Source: CAVZXS01 sp963779325 (lineage in GTDB: Bacteria > Bacteroidota > Bacteroidia > Chitinophagales > Chitinophagaceae). Taken from it: a DNA stretch of 64,000 nt. The notes beneath the pieces are model-generated. The model did no database searches. It was not told the DNA's origin and saw only the letters and a program-made list of their open reading frames with translations. Positions within the stretch are counted from its first letter, which is position 1; each line of letters starts with the position of its first letter. Below are positions 1 through 8,809 of the stretch, piece by piece. The translations under genes and the position numbers were made by a program. The stretch is taken from positions 400,355 through 464,354 of the forward strand of contig CAVZXS010000019.1 of assembly GCA_963779325.1 (NCBI GenBank). The letters are read 5' to 3'.

Positions 1-313
1 CTTTTATCAACTCTCTTCTTACTTTACCGCAGATATTGTTTTTTATAGATTCTACTAATTGGCTGCGGCTGGTAGTCAGCCCGCCTTTATCATGATAAAA
101 TTCTATGTCCTCACTTATAAAAGATTCGAATTTTTTGAGATCGCAAGTATTGTATGAATCAAAAAAGGCGCTGTCTAATCCGGCAATCGTTTTATACAAT
201 TCTTCCTGCGTCGTTGTTTTGCCCGAAGCAGTCTGCGCAGGAACGTTTTTTGTCAGTGCAATTACAAGCAAAGAAAATAACATCGACATTTTAAAAATAT
301 TTTTTGATTGCAT
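1..313 (-). CDS. Secreted SnoaL/DUF4440-like protein, partial (C-terminus beyond the window edge)
   Basis: The minus strand reads open from an ATG at 313 to the window edge, giving 104 visible residues. Residues 1-27 form a classic signal peptide (MQSKNIFK, then a hydrophobic core ending VPAQ). The mature part (ELYKTIAGLDSAFFDSYN, then DLKKFESFISEDIEFYHDKGG) has the pattern of NTF2-like / SnoaL / DUF4440 domains, in which a helix carrying a D...F...N/D motif is followed by a strand with D.E.....G. The family is small and secreted or cytosolic, usually of unknown ligand. The plus-strand reading frame over the same bases is its shadow. It lies downstream of the pspC gene on the same strand, with 27 bases between, so it could be co-transcribed. 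The family assignment is moderate because the C-terminal half is missing. Confidence 0.7.
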   Translation of the reverse strand, partial: MQSKNIFKMSMLFSLLVIALTKNVPAQTASGKTTTQEELYKTIAGLDSAFFDSYNTCDLKKFESFISEDIEFYHDKGGLTTSRSQLVESIKNNICGKVRRELIK

Positions 314-340
314 ACTTTTAGTATTGAAGCCGAACAATGA

Positions 341-2563
341 TTAATAAAACATTTTTGCCATAGGAAATAATTCTACATCGCCTGTTGATTCGTCTTTGTT
401 TTCTTCTTCGTCACCATTAATAAAAGCCGCTTGCTTTTTTATAGTATCCTTTGCTTCCTGCTTTTTCATTTCCTGCAGTCTCCTGTTTTCTTCTTCCACT
501 TTTCTTTCCTGCTCTTTTATTTCATCCCGGGTAGGCGTATTATTATCATACCTGTACTCATTGGCATTGGTACGGGGTTTTTCAAAAGGCTTGGCGGGAT
601 TGAATAATTCGCCGGTTTCGTTCATTACATAATCCACATCCGTATCATATTCAAAACCGTCCCAACTGTAATTCCAATTTTTTCTTATTTTCCGGTTCCT
701 CCAACTTCTGCTTTCATCTATATTTAAATTCATTACATACAGTTTATCCTTGATGCTGTAATCAAACCTTATTTTTTTGCCGGCAGGCACACTTATTACA
801 ACTTCTATATGTTGAAAACGATACTTTGATTCTTTATCAATGGCGAATCCGCTTCCCAAGTCCAATACACTGTCCGTATATGTTATATTGTATTCAAGCT
901 TTTGCGCCCTTGCTTCCGCTTCGGAAGCTGATTTGCCGCGGCTGTATTTTTTTACTTCTACATGATAATCGGCATCATCACTTTTTATCACCCGTATTTT
1001 AACATCGGCCAGTTTCAAGGTATCTTTCGTAATATCAAAACCGTTTTCTTCTACATTTATCCAGGGAAAATCGCCGCTGTATTCTATTTCCGGCTGGCTT
1101 ACTTTTACAATCATCTTGTTGTTTGCCGGTTGTGTAATCGTCATTTCAGTTCCGGGTCTTCTGTCATTATCTGTTCTGAATTCTTTGGTAAGGCTTGCGG
1201 CCAGCAGTGTTACTGAAACCCAGCCTACTGTCCACAATCCGCCGAAAGTCCAGCCCAGGTAACTGCTGCGAGATTTCACCCGCATTATTCTGCGTACCAA
1301 CCAAACTATAAAAGCGATTAAGGGTATACCGAGGAAGAAAATCAATGTTCCCCAGGCAAATGCATTTTGCCAAAAACCATTCAGTATAAAGTTTTTAACC
1401 GGCCATACACCTATGCCACCCATGATGGAACCCAACAGTACGACAAATAACGCGAATGCGATAGTACCGGCAATGAATAAAAAAAAGGCTTTGAACAATA
1501 CACCTATCACATGACCCAAACCGCCGCCGGTTCTTTTTGCCGCTTCGCCAAATTCAGTGGCAAATGTTTTGCCTCTTGTATTGGCAAATGTTTGCGCTTT
1601 TTCGCTAAAACTTTGCGCCGCCATTTTTACTTCTTCGCCAAAATCTTTTGCACGTTCCTGTACGGTTTGTTTAATTTTATTGATGTCTACTTTCTCGCCC
1701 CGCATTTCCATTTGTTGGTAAGTTGTTTTTGCTTCGGGCAGTACAATCCATAAAATAATATAGGCTAATACAAATGTGCCGCTGATGGAACCGAATACGA
1801 TATTGGGAAAGAAACTTCCTTCATGAAACAGCGGCCAGCTGAATAATCCTATCGCAATATTCAGGATTAGCGGCGCTGCGAAAATTAGTCTTACCGGCCA
1901 TACATCCTTTCCGAAATAAGCCGCTAAACCGCTGGCTACACCACCCAATACTCTTTCTTCGGGATTGCGATACAATCTTTTGCCGCTGTACTGATCCAAA
2001 TCTTTGGTTGGTAATACCGCCCACAGAATTATATATATTAAAAAGCCGAAACCAAAACCGCCGAATGTAATGATGGCGAACAGTAAGCGAATGATTGCCG
2101 GATCTATATTTAAATAATTGGATATACCGCTGCACACACCGCCAATCAGTTTATCACTTGTATCCCTGTACAAACGACTCTTCGATGTTTTTGTATAACT
2201 GCCTGCCGAAGATGCGCTGCCCGAACCTGCGTTATTGTTATAGGAAGAACCGGCAGATTGAGAAGAGGACGAAGTTGTTTTTGCAAACTCTTCCGCATCG
2301 GCTGCTTCAAAATCTTCTATCCTGCCCATGGAAGCTATAATTTCTTTTATATCCGCTTCAGTAACTGCATCGCTGCCTTTTCTTATTTTTTCGTTCATCA
2401 ATTCCGCTATACGGCTTTCAATGTCGTTAATGATTTCATCGCGGCCTTCTTCTTTGGCAAAATATTTACGGAGGCTTTCAATATATTCCTGCAGGTTTTC
2501 GTATGCAGCATCCTCTATCGGAATTACTCTGCCACTCAGGTTTATGTTGATTATCTTTTTCAT
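341..2563 (-). CDS. PspC-domain membrane protein (two PspC domains)
   Basis: This 740-residue protein is a Bacteroidota-type PspC protein. The N-terminal ~95 residues are a soluble helical region (MKKIININLSGRVIPIEDAAY) typical of the family. Two PspC domains follow at roughly residues 130-190 (RLYRDTSDKLIGGVCSGI) and 195-275 (RLYRNPEERVLGGVASGLA), each with a hydrophobic helix. More membrane segments run to about residue 450, then a beta-rich exported-looking domain and a Lys/Glu-rich coiled tail. PspC proteins belong to envelope-stress (phage-shock) responses and sit in the inner membrane. The gene starts 75 bases downstream of a PadR repressor gene on the same strand, the usual pairing in this phylum, so expression is probably controlled by that PadR. 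The role of the C-terminal domain is not known to me. Confidence 0.88.
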   Translation of the reverse strand: MKKIININLSGRVIPIEDAAYENLQEYIESLRKYFAKEEGRDEIINDIESRIAELMNEKIRKGSDAVTEADIKEIIASMGRIEDFEAADAEEFAKTTSSSSQSAGSSYNNNAGSGSASSAGSYTKTSKSRLYRDTSDKLIGGVCSGISNYLNIDPAIIRLLFAIITFGGFGFGFLIYIILWAVLPTKDLDQYSGKRLYRNPEERVLGGVASGLAAYFGKDVWPVRLIFAAPLILNIAIGLFSWPLFHEGSFFPNIVFGSISGTFVLAYIILWIVLPEAKTTYQQMEMRGEKVDINKIKQTVQERAKDFGEEVKMAAQSFSEKAQTFANTRGKTFATEFGEAAKRTGGGLGHVIGVLFKAFFLFIAGTIAFALFVVLLGSIMGGIGVWPVKNFILNGFWQNAFAWGTLIFFLGIPLIAFIVWLVRRIMRVKSRSSYLGWTFGGLWTVGWVSVTLLAASLTKEFRTDNDRRPGTEMTITQPANNKMIVKVSQPEIEYSGDFPWINVEENGFDITKDTLKLADVKIRVIKSDDADYHVEVKKYSRGKSASEAEARAQKLEYNITYTDSVLDLGSGFAIDKESKYRFQHIEVVISVPAGKKIRFDYSIKDKLYVMNLNIDESRSWRNRKIRKNWNYSWDGFEYDTDVDYVMNETGELFNPAKPFEKPRTNANEYRYDNNTPTRDEIKEQERKVEEENRRLQEMKKQEAKDTIKKQAAFINGDEEENKDESTGDVELFPMAKMFY

Positions 2564-2638
2564 TTTAAATTGTTTTTTGGTTGTCCAACCCGGCTAATGC
2601 TTCGTTGGAATGTTGGATAAAATTGTTTTGGTTACAGG

Positions 2639-2983
2639 TTATTCAGGTGTTTTGTCTTTTTTGTTGGTCAGTGCATTTACTCCGTTGGATAGTTCTTCCC
2701 ATGTTTGGTACAGTTCCTTGTAGAATGCCTCTCCTTTTTCGGTAAGTAAAAAATATTTGCGGGGCGGGCCCGAATTACTTTCTACCCATCTGTAAGTAAG
2801 CATCTCCGCATTTTTTAACCGTGTAAGTAAAGGATACAAGGTTCCTTCCAGTATATAAAGGTTGGCGGCTCTCATTTCCTCTACTATATCGCTGGGGTAG
2901 GCCTCACCGCGGCGAATGATAGAAAGAATACAGAACTCCAGTATCCCTTTGCGCATCTGACTTTGTGTGTTCTCGATATTCAT
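2639..2983 (-). CDS. PadR-family transcriptional regulator
   Basis: This 114-residue protein has the whole PadR winged-helix domain: KGILEFCILSIIRRGEAYPSDI, then LYILEGTLYPLLTRLKN (recognition helix and wing) and PPRKYFLLTEKG (the wing-proximal YYxLTexG-type motif). PadR proteins are dimeric repressors that bind palindromes over their own promoters. Here a perfect palindrome at 3119-3139 lies just upstream of a consensus -7 box at 3099-3106. The pspC gene follows as the probable second operon member. The length is that of the short PadR-s1 subgroup, without a long C-terminal effector domain. The effector is unknown. Confidence 0.93.
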   Translation of the reverse strand: MNIENTQSQMRKGILEFCILSIIRRGEAYPSDIVEEMRAANLYILEGTLYPLLTRLKNAEMLTYRWVESNSGPPRKYFLLTEKGEAFYKELYQTWEELSNGVNALTNKKDKTPE

Positions 2984-3098
2984 ATATTAATCTGTTAGGC
3001 TTGTTATTATTTAGAAGTAATAAGTTGTAAGTGCTAAGTTGTAAGTTCTGTCTTTCTATTTCTACTCTGGGTATACTTATTATTTCCTGTTGACAGAA

Positions 3099-3106
3099 CA
3101 AAGATA
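3099..3106 (-). promoter_or_regulatory. padR-pspC promoter, -7 box TATCTTTG
   Basis: Read on the minus strand the box is TATCTTTG, an exact match to the Bacteroidota -7 consensus TAnnTTTG. It lies about 115 bases upstream of the padR start codon. The palindrome at 3119-3139 covers the position where the -33 element should be. Confidence 0.6.
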
Positions 3107-3118
3107 GGGTGATATTTG

Positions 3119-3139
3119 GTACTATGCAACACATAGTAC
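3119..3139. promoter_or_regulatory. Palindromic operator, likely PadR binding site
   Basis: Perfect inverted repeat with 8-base arms GTACTATG and CATAGTAC around the loop CAACA. It sits 12 bases upstream of the padR -7 box, so a bound dimer would block the -33 region. PadR repressors are known to bind such dyads at their own promoters; the assignment here rests on position and symmetry. Confidence 0.6.
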
Positions 3140-3373
3140 ATGTTTTTTTCAAGTAATGGTTTATGAATAGGGTTGATTATTGGCATGGAACTCAATACAG
3201 CATTGACTTATATCTATTAAACGGGTAATCAAAATAATTTTCCCGGGTTTTATGGGTGGCAAAATGGGTGTATGAATGGTCCGAGTGAAAGCCGGAATAA
3301 ATAGTTAAGGATCAAAATTTTGTTTTCCGCTTCCCATCCTTTCCCGATTTTTGCCGATAACTAAACATTCTCT

Positions 3374-4414
3374 ATGTTCCGGCTCAGCTTTTTTCTCCTT
3401 ATTATATCATCGCTCTTTTCCTGCTCAGATAAGTACCTGGCTTTTAAAAGCAATTATAAGTTCAAAAGCAAAGACGGCAGCCCGGATTACAGTCACCCTG
3501 ATTATTGGGCGGCGCATCCCCGCAAACAGGATCCGGCGGACAGTATTCCGAAACCATTACGCAATGAACCGAGAGATACAAGTGCCGATGTTTTTTTTAT
3601 ACACCCTACTACATTCACTTTAAAAATGAAACTGCAGCAATGGAACGCCAATATTGACGATGATTATACCAACGCCAAAACAGATTACTCCTCCATACTT
3701 TACCAGGCAAGTGTATTTAATAATCAATGTCGCGTATTTGCACCGCGTTACCGGCAGGCACATATCAATGCATTTTTTACATCCAATAAAGAAGTGGCGC
3801 AAAAAGCATTTGATATAGCATATGTTGATATTAAAACCGCGTTTGATTATTACCTGCAGAATTTTAATAACGGAAGACCCATTATAATTGCCGGTCACAG
3901 TCAAGGTGCAAAAATGGCCGAACGATTGTTGAAAGAATATTTTTTTGCAGAACCCGGTAAAGAGAATAAACCTTTGCAAAAACAATTGATAGTGGCGTAT
4001 GTCGTGGGCTGGTCATTACCCAAAGATTTATTCAGCAGTAATCAAATTTGCAATGATGCTTTACAAACCGGTTGCATTTGCAGTTGGCGTACTTATCGAA
4101 AAAATTATATCCCGTTTTATATTAAAAAAGAAAATGGAAGCTCCTACGCAACCAACCCGCTTACCTGGACCATTGACGGCGGCTATGCGCCGCGCAGCAG
4201 CAACAAAGGAAGCCTGCTGACAAATTTTAATAAAATATATAAGCAAACAACCGATGCGCAAACAAGCAAAGGCGTAGTATGGGTAAAAAAACCGCAATTC
4301 CCTTTTAGTTTTTTATACCTTACCAAAAACTATCATGTGGGTGATATTAATTTATACTATATGAACATGAGAGAAAATATTGCGCAGCGTATTGAATCAT
4401 TTAAAAAGAACTAA
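3374..4414 (+). CDS. DUF3089 alpha/beta-hydrolase-like lipoprotein
   Basis: This 346-residue protein begins with a lipoprotein signal (MFRLSFFLLIISSLFSCS, lipobox LFSC), so it should be anchored in a membrane. The body matches DUF3089: ADVFFIHPTTF near residue 75, and a nucleophile elbow IIIAGHSQGAKMAERLL around residue 175, where Ser in G-H-S-Q-G is the expected catalytic residue. The domain has an alpha/beta-hydrolase fold; its substrate is unknown. It is convergent with the glycosyltransferase gene to its right (24 bases apart) and stands alone on the plus strand. No clear TAnnTTTG box was seen upstream. Confidence 0.85.
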   Translation: MFRLSFFLLIISSLFSCSDKYLAFKSNYKFKSKDGSPDYSHPDYWAAHPRKQDPADSIPKPLRNEPRDTSADVFFIHPTTFTLKMKLQQWNANIDDDYTNAKTDYSSILYQASVFNNQCRVFAPRYRQAHINAFFTSNKEVAQKAFDIAYVDIKTAFDYYLQNFNNGRPIIIAGHSQGAKMAERLLKEYFFAEPGKENKPLQKQLIVAYVVGWSLPKDLFSSNQICNDALQTGCICSWRTYRKNYIPFYIKKENGSSYATNPLTWTIDGGYAPRSSNKGSLLTNFNKIYKQTTDAQTSKGVVWVKKPQFPFSFLYLTKNYHVGDINLYYMNMRENIAQRIESFKKN

Positions 4415-4438
4415 TATACCTGCTGCTCTTTTACAGTC

Positions 4439-5938
4439 TTACTCTATCTTATATATATACCAATTTTCGTTCTGATTATTTTTTGGATTTAACCAATGCG
4501 CCAGGTTATCTACAAAACCTGTTTTAATAATGACTTCCTGCTTTAGACGAGGGAAAAGGGTTTTTAATTTTGCCAGTCGTTGATCAAAGTTTTGATTGCC
4601 GGCCATAATAACGTAATTGGGAACCGGCTTGCGGGATGTATCCATCTCTATTTTTAATTGCTCAATGGTTCCTCCTTCAGGAAGCACATAATTTTCCAAA
4701 TGTTTACCAAGATAAAAAAGCGGCGGTCGTTGCAATGACACATCTCCCTCCATAATGATATTGGTCACATCTCCTTTTTTTCGCAGGTAAATCATTCCTT
4801 CTACTCTTGATCGCTTTGAATACGAGAAGGTAAGTACAAGTAAACCAATTGTGTTTATTACAAGGAACCAGCCAAGAATAAACTTCACGGTTTTCTTTAA
4901 CCACGACGCAGTAAGGTGTTTATTGTAATACTCCTGAAAACCGATGATACCGAGTAAAATAAAAAAAGGAATGAACGGTAAAATAAATCGCTCCTGCTTG
5001 TTGCTGTAGTATGAATGAAAAGCGAAAAACAACAGCGAAGCGAAAAACAACATTTTTAACCTGAACGACATTCTTACACTGTAAACATAGCCCCAAGCCA
5101 AAAGAAAGAACGGAAAGCCTAACACGGCGCCTGCTACAGTACCAATATACTGATACCAGGGACCCTGCGGTTGTATTTCAATATTAACCGGGTTTGAATT
5201 GAACCGCACATACTCTTTTACAGATGCAAACGGATCCTTGTAATAAATAAAATCGAACAAACCCTGTGTAAGCATATAAGCAACGCCGCATGCGATACCA
5301 AAGACGATCGCTTTTTTTACATACTCTTTTTTAAACAATAAATACAAACCGATACCAAAAGGTATAAATACAATTTGCAAACGAATGGAAAATGATACGG
5401 CGAAAAATAAAGCCGCTAATGCAATGGAGCGAATGGAAAGTTTAGGGTCTGCGATATAATAACCGGCCATTAATAAAAAAGGTATACAGAAAAACTCACG
5501 AAGGTTACGAACGGACATAAAGGGAAACATCCAGAACAGAGCCATCATCAAAGCCACAATTTTGGCAGTATCTTTACGATCGGTAAGGCGAAGCGTTAAT
5601 AAATACGCATAATAAATACTGAGCAATGATACCAATGCATGCAGCAGTCTTACTACAAACATCATATCCTCCGGTTGGTGGATGCCCACAGCACGACAAG
5701 CGGCAAAAAGCAAATACATCATGCCCGGGTAAATTAAACTGAACACATGTACATCACTCCCTGTCCAAAGGAAATTTATATTATTCTCCCACCTGAATAC
5801 CAGCTCGGGCATTTCAAAGTGATCATCATGAAATGCATAACCGGGGGAGAAGAATACCGCCAATAATCTTACAGCAAGGCCAATAAAAATTATTTGCCTG
5901 ATGGAGATTTTTTCAAAAAAACTTTTTGATGACAGCAT
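4439..5938 (-). CDS. Polytopic membrane glycosyltransferase (GT-C fold, GT22/GT39-like)
   Basis: This 499-residue protein has about 10-12 membrane helices and the GT-C layout: an N-terminal helix, then a first periplasmic loop with acidic residues (YAFHDDHFEMPELVFRW), where GT-C enzymes carry their catalytic Asp/Glu, and a soluble C-terminal domain with conserved-looking NQNFDQRLAKLK. Such enzymes transfer sugar from a polyprenyl-phosphate donor to lipid or protein acceptors on the outer face of the inner membrane. It starts 2 bases after the stop of the adjacent ArnT-like gene, so the two form one translation-coupled pair. Mannosyltransferase-like is the closest description; donor and acceptor cannot be read from the sequence. 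Confidence 0.75.
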   Translation of the reverse strand: MLSSKSFFEKISIRQIIFIGLAVRLLAVFFSPGYAFHDDHFEMPELVFRWENNINFLWTGSDVHVFSLIYPGMMYLLFAACRAVGIHQPEDMMFVVRLLHALVSLLSIYYAYLLTLRLTDRKDTAKIVALMMALFWMFPFMSVRNLREFFCIPFLLMAGYYIADPKLSIRSIALAALFFAVSFSIRLQIVFIPFGIGLYLLFKKEYVKKAIVFGIACGVAYMLTQGLFDFIYYKDPFASVKEYVRFNSNPVNIEIQPQGPWYQYIGTVAGAVLGFPFFLLAWGYVYSVRMSFRLKMLFFASLLFFAFHSYYSNKQERFILPFIPFFILLGIIGFQEYYNKHLTASWLKKTVKFILGWFLVINTIGLLVLTFSYSKRSRVEGMIYLRKKGDVTNIIMEGDVSLQRPPLFYLGKHLENYVLPEGGTIEQLKIEMDTSRKPVPNYVIMAGNQNFDQRLAKLKTLFPRLKQEVIIKTGFVDNLAHWLNPKNNQNENWYIYKIE

Positions 5939-5940
5939 AA

Positions 5941-7617
5941 CTATTCAGGAGCTAACGTATTTGATTTTTTGCCCTTTATTTCTACCAGCATCATCACAGA
6001 GGATTCTTTATCTCTTGTTGACGGATTTAAAAATTTTAAATTCAATTTTGATACCCTGAAATGAGGCGTCGAATGTATCGTACCGATTTGATATCCTTCT
6101 TTTTTCAATTCTTCAAAAGGCCCCGGCTCCGTCAATAGCCAAACCGTCTTGCCTGTTTGCAGTAACGAGTCGTCAAATTTTTTAAAAATAGAATTTGAAT
6201 AAAAAGTATAGGATGCGCTGTAACTGTGTTGCTGCACATATACATCGGCCGGATATACTTTTCCTTTGGTAGTACGTGCAAGCGATTGACCCGCTTGGTA
6301 TTTTAATAATTGCGGATAAAAGTTGGTGTTTAGCAAAAAGAAAGAAAAAATCATAGCTGCTGCAGAAACGGTCACTGCTTTTTGTAAATGCGTATAAGCT
6401 GCGCTTTTTATAAAATAAAAAATAACCGCAAGTAAAAGAACAACACCTGCAATTATCAAAACTTTTGTTGCAGGGAATGCCCACACATGTACAACTCCCG
6501 ATAATACTAAAAGCAAGCCTGTAATAATAAGTTGCAGGGTATAAATCCTTTTTGCCTGCGTTGGTTGCGATCGGTGCTTTAATAAATACACGGCCGTCAT
6601 TACCGCGGCGGCCGGAAAAACAATATTTATATAATGCGGTAACTTAAAACCGGAAAGAGAGACAATGATGGCAACAACAATAAAAACACCGGTTGTAGCC
6701 CACTCTTCTTTTCGCTGTAAAAATTTTTTGATACGTTCCGCTACAGCGATGTATGTAAGAATACTCCACGGTGCAAAGGCCCAAAAAAATGAATGAAGAA
6801 AAAAGAAATAATCATTTTTTGCATCGCCGCCCATACCGCCGCTAAATCGCTCTACACTTTGATTGAGCAAAATAAATTTTATACCATCTATATGATCCTT
6901 ACCGCGAACTGTTTTTTCGGGATGAAGATTGTACTGCTGGTAATAAGAATAAACAACCGGTGAAATAAATAATCCGAACAGCAATAACAACAAAAGCCAT
7001 TTCCAATTATAGAAGAGCTTCCATTCTTTTTTATATAAAATATAAAATAAAGCGGTAACGGCAGGTACAAAAACAGCTATATGCCCCTTGGTACAAAAAC
7101 CAATGGCAAGCCCCAGCGCTGCGCCTGCTATATTTGTTATTTTTTTATGATTAATAAATTCGATCAATTGCCATGTAGCAAAAGCAATACCTGCGGTAAG
7201 TATCGCATCCATTCGCACATCATTATTGGCCAATATATAAGCAAATGCAGAAGCAATGATCAACGCAGCTAATTTTCCCGTTTCAGTATTGTATAATGAT
7301 CTTCCGAGCCTGTAAACAGAATAAGTACCGAAAATGGTAAAGAGAAAAGAAGGGAATTTATAGGCAAAAGCGGTAACACCAAATATTTTATAGCTCAATG
7401 CACAAAGCCAGAACAAGAGGTGCGGTTTATCCAAGTAATCGCCCGATTGATCAATAAGGCTAACATAATCGCCGGTAAGATGCATACGCAAAGCGATGCT
7501 CGCATGATGAGCGGAATCATTATCTATCAACGGCACAAATAAACCCGGCAGGTAAACCAACCCCAATAATGAGAAAAGAAAAATATAAATACGGGTTGAT
7601 AAAAAAGGCTGATTCAA
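5941..7617 (-). CDS. ArnT/PMT-like membrane glycosyltransferase (GT39/GT83 family)
   Basis: A GT-C membrane glycosyltransferase with the PMT_2 signature: PLIDNDSAHHASIALRM in the first periplasmic loop (the D-x-D/E region) and GDYLDKPHLLFWLCALSYKIFG (the DKPPL-W motif), then many helices and a C-terminal soluble domain. I place the start at the TTG at 7617 (NQPFLSTRIYIF follows) rather than the ATG at 7692, because the first 25 codons of the longer frame lie inside a repeated CTCTGC-rich intergenic element. The TTG start is a judgement. The longer version would be 583 residues, this one 558. Its stop is 2 bases from the next glycosyltransferase start, so the two are probably co-transcribed. 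The substrate is unknown; lipid A or undecaprenyl-linked sugars are family precedents. Confidence 0.78.
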   Translation of the reverse strand: MNQPFLSTRIYIFLFSLLGLVYLPGLFVPLIDNDSAHHASIALRMHLTGDYVSLIDQSGDYLDKPHLLFWLCALSYKIFGVTAFAYKFPSFLFTIFGTYSVYRLGRSLYNTETGKLAALIIASAFAYILANNDVRMDAILTAGIAFATWQLIEFINHKKITNIAGAALGLAIGFCTKGHIAVFVPAVTALFYILYKKEWKLFYNWKWLLLLLLFGLFISPVVYSYYQQYNLHPEKTVRGKDHIDGIKFILLNQSVERFSGGMGGDAKNDYFFFLHSFFWAFAPWSILTYIAVAERIKKFLQRKEEWATTGVFIVVAIIVSLSGFKLPHYINIVFPAAAVMTAVYLLKHRSQPTQAKRIYTLQLIITGLLLVLSGVVHVWAFPATKVLIIAGVVLLLAVIFYFIKSAAYTHLQKAVTVSAAAMIFSFFLLNTNFYPQLLKYQAGQSLARTTKGKVYPADVYVQQHSYSASYTFYSNSIFKKFDDSLLQTGKTVWLLTEPGPFEELKKEGYQIGTIHSTPHFRVSKLNLKFLNPSTRDKESSVMMLVEIKGKKSNTLAPE

Positions 7618-7639
7618 ATAAAAGAATTTGAAGCAAAGT

Positions 7640-7806
7640 AAATGAATTTTTTCCACGCAGTAGGCACGAAGTATGCTGAGACAAACAGTCAATATATTTT
7701 TCTCTGCGATCTCTGCATCCCGGCGTGCAAATTTTTTACCACGCAGAGAAGCGGAGTACGCTGAGGTAGATTGTTAATGTATTTTTCTCTGCTGTGCTCT
7801 GCTCCT
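7640..7806. repeat. CTCTGC-type intergenic repeat, two tandem units
   Basis: Two diverged tandem units of about 85-95 bases share CCACGCAG..., ATATTTTTCTCTGC and CTCTGC...GCGTGC segments. The same word family (the TCTCTGTG / CTCTGCG dispersed repeat) recurs at 8735-8800 and 38870-39045. It fills the gap between the glycosyltransferase pair and arsC and overlaps the upstream in-frame extension of the GT39 frame, which argues against that extension being coding. Confidence 0.6.
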
Positions 7807-7847
7807 TCGCATGCCACTATCAATGAATACGCTTTCAAGAAAATCTC

Positions 7848-8248
7848 TTACTTCAACGATTCAATAAGTTCTTCCACTTTTCCTTTTATATAATCCCGTA
7901 CTTTATTAAACTCCGCCGGTTCCATATGCTTGGGGTCAGGTATTTCCCAGCCAATAAATTTTTTGGCGGGCATCCACGGGCAGGCGTCGCCGCAGCCCAT
8001 GGTAACCACTGCATCAAACGGTGCATACTGTTCTACTTCCTGCAACGATTTGGAATCATGCTATACTTAAATCATAACCTAATTCTTTCATAGCCGCAAT
8101 CGCTTTCGGGATTTACAATACCGGAAGGTTTACTGCCGGCACTATAGGCTTCTACACTATCGCCGCCAATTATTTTGGTAAAGGCCTGGCTCATTTGGCT
8201 GCGGTTACTGTTTTCTACACAAACAAAAAGCAGTTTCTTTTTTGGCAT
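7848..8248 (-). pseudogene. arsC: arsC, thioredoxin-type arsenate reductase, interrupted by two frameshifts
   Basis: From a Met at 8248 the frame reads KKLLFVCVENSNRSQMSQAF, containing the CX5R phosphate-binding loop (C-VENSN-R) of the low-molecular-weight phosphatase fold of ArsC, which reduces arsenate to arsenite. After NPES the frame is lost near 8108 (CCC where CC restores NPKAIAAMKELGYDLS) and again near 8058 (one extra base restores D-SKSLQEVEQYAPFD). The last frame, 8045-7848, carries VTMGCGDACPWMP (the redox Cys region) and GWEIPDP, typical of ArsC. So all parts are present in three frames. No stop separates it from the GNAT domain upstream. Either it is decayed, or two single-base sequencing errors are present; I favour the latter given the pattern across the window. 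Confidence 0.8.
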
Positions 8249-8683
8249 AATTTCTTTTTTCATTACTATCGCTGTAGACGGACAAACATGACTGAACTCT
8301 TGTGATTGCTTTATTGCTTCGGGTACATGATCCCGTTGAACCGCAGCAAAGCCTTTATTGGCGAAATATTTTTCAGCCGTTTCCGTAAGCAAATATATTT
8401 CTTTCAAGCTCAATGATTGTGCATGCTCGAATAAACGCTGCACTAATTTAGCCGCTATTCCTTTATTACGATAAGCCGAATTGGTTATCATGCTGCGCAG
8501 TAAACCGTATTTACCGTAAACTTCTAAACCAATGGCCCCGACAATTTCATTACCGTCGACTGCTGCAAAGAAATTGTTGAGTGAGCTGTCAATATCGTCT
8601 ACAGGTAATTTTTCGGCAGATAGCAATATTGCAACTGCATCAAAATCGTTTTGATTGGCAGATCGTATTTTAATTTCAGACAT
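8072..8683 (-). CDS. GNAT acetyltransferase (ArsN2-like) fused to the start of ArsC
   Basis: Residues 1-145 are a GNAT acetyltransferase: GAIGLEVYGKYGLLRSMITNSAYRNKGIAAKLV holds the acetyl-CoA pyrophosphate loop (R-N-K-G-I-A), and FSHVCPSTAIVMKK is the C-terminal strand seen in arsenic-associated ArsN2 proteins. The same frame continues without a stop into ArsC (from residue 146), then ends in out-of-frame residues because of the first arsC frameshift. Members of this GNAT group sit in ars operons and are thought to acetylate organoarsenicals or related substrates; that is family knowledge, not shown here. The fusion could be real or could result from a lost stop, since an A-run lies at the junction. 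The gene belongs to the arsR-led operon. Confidence 0.8.
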   Translation of the reverse strand: MSEIKIRSANQNDFDAVAILLSAEKLPVDDIDSSLNNFFAAVDGNEIVGAIGLEVYGKYGLLRSMITNSAYRNKGIAAKLVQRLFEHAQSLSLKEIYLLTETAEKYFANKGFAAVQRDHVPEAIKQSQEFSHVCPSTAIVMKKEIMPKKKLLFVCVENSNRSQMSQAFTKIIGGDSVEAYSAGSKPSGIVNPESDCGYERIRL

Positions 8684-8734
8684 ACTACAATAATTAAAAG
8701 AGATTTAATATAAACCGGTATTGTCACCCAAGAG

Positions 8735-8802
8735 AGAAGCAGTAGGTAAAAAATTTTCTTCTCTGCAAGCTCTGCACCCCTGCGTGCAAAAAACTCCTTT
8801 AG
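8735..8802. repeat. CTCTGC-type dispersed repeat copy
   Basis: The segment AAATTTTCTTCTCTGC, then CTCTGCACCCCTGCGTGC and a following AAA, matches the units at 7640-7806. It occupies the gap between arsM and the GNAT-arsC gene. Confidence 0.5.
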
Positions 8803-8809
8803 ACTAAAA

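Noticed and set aside
105..344. Plus-strand 79-residue frame at the window start
   Set aside because: The minus strand over the same bases encodes a signal peptide and a SnoaL-like domain; the plus frame is its shadow.
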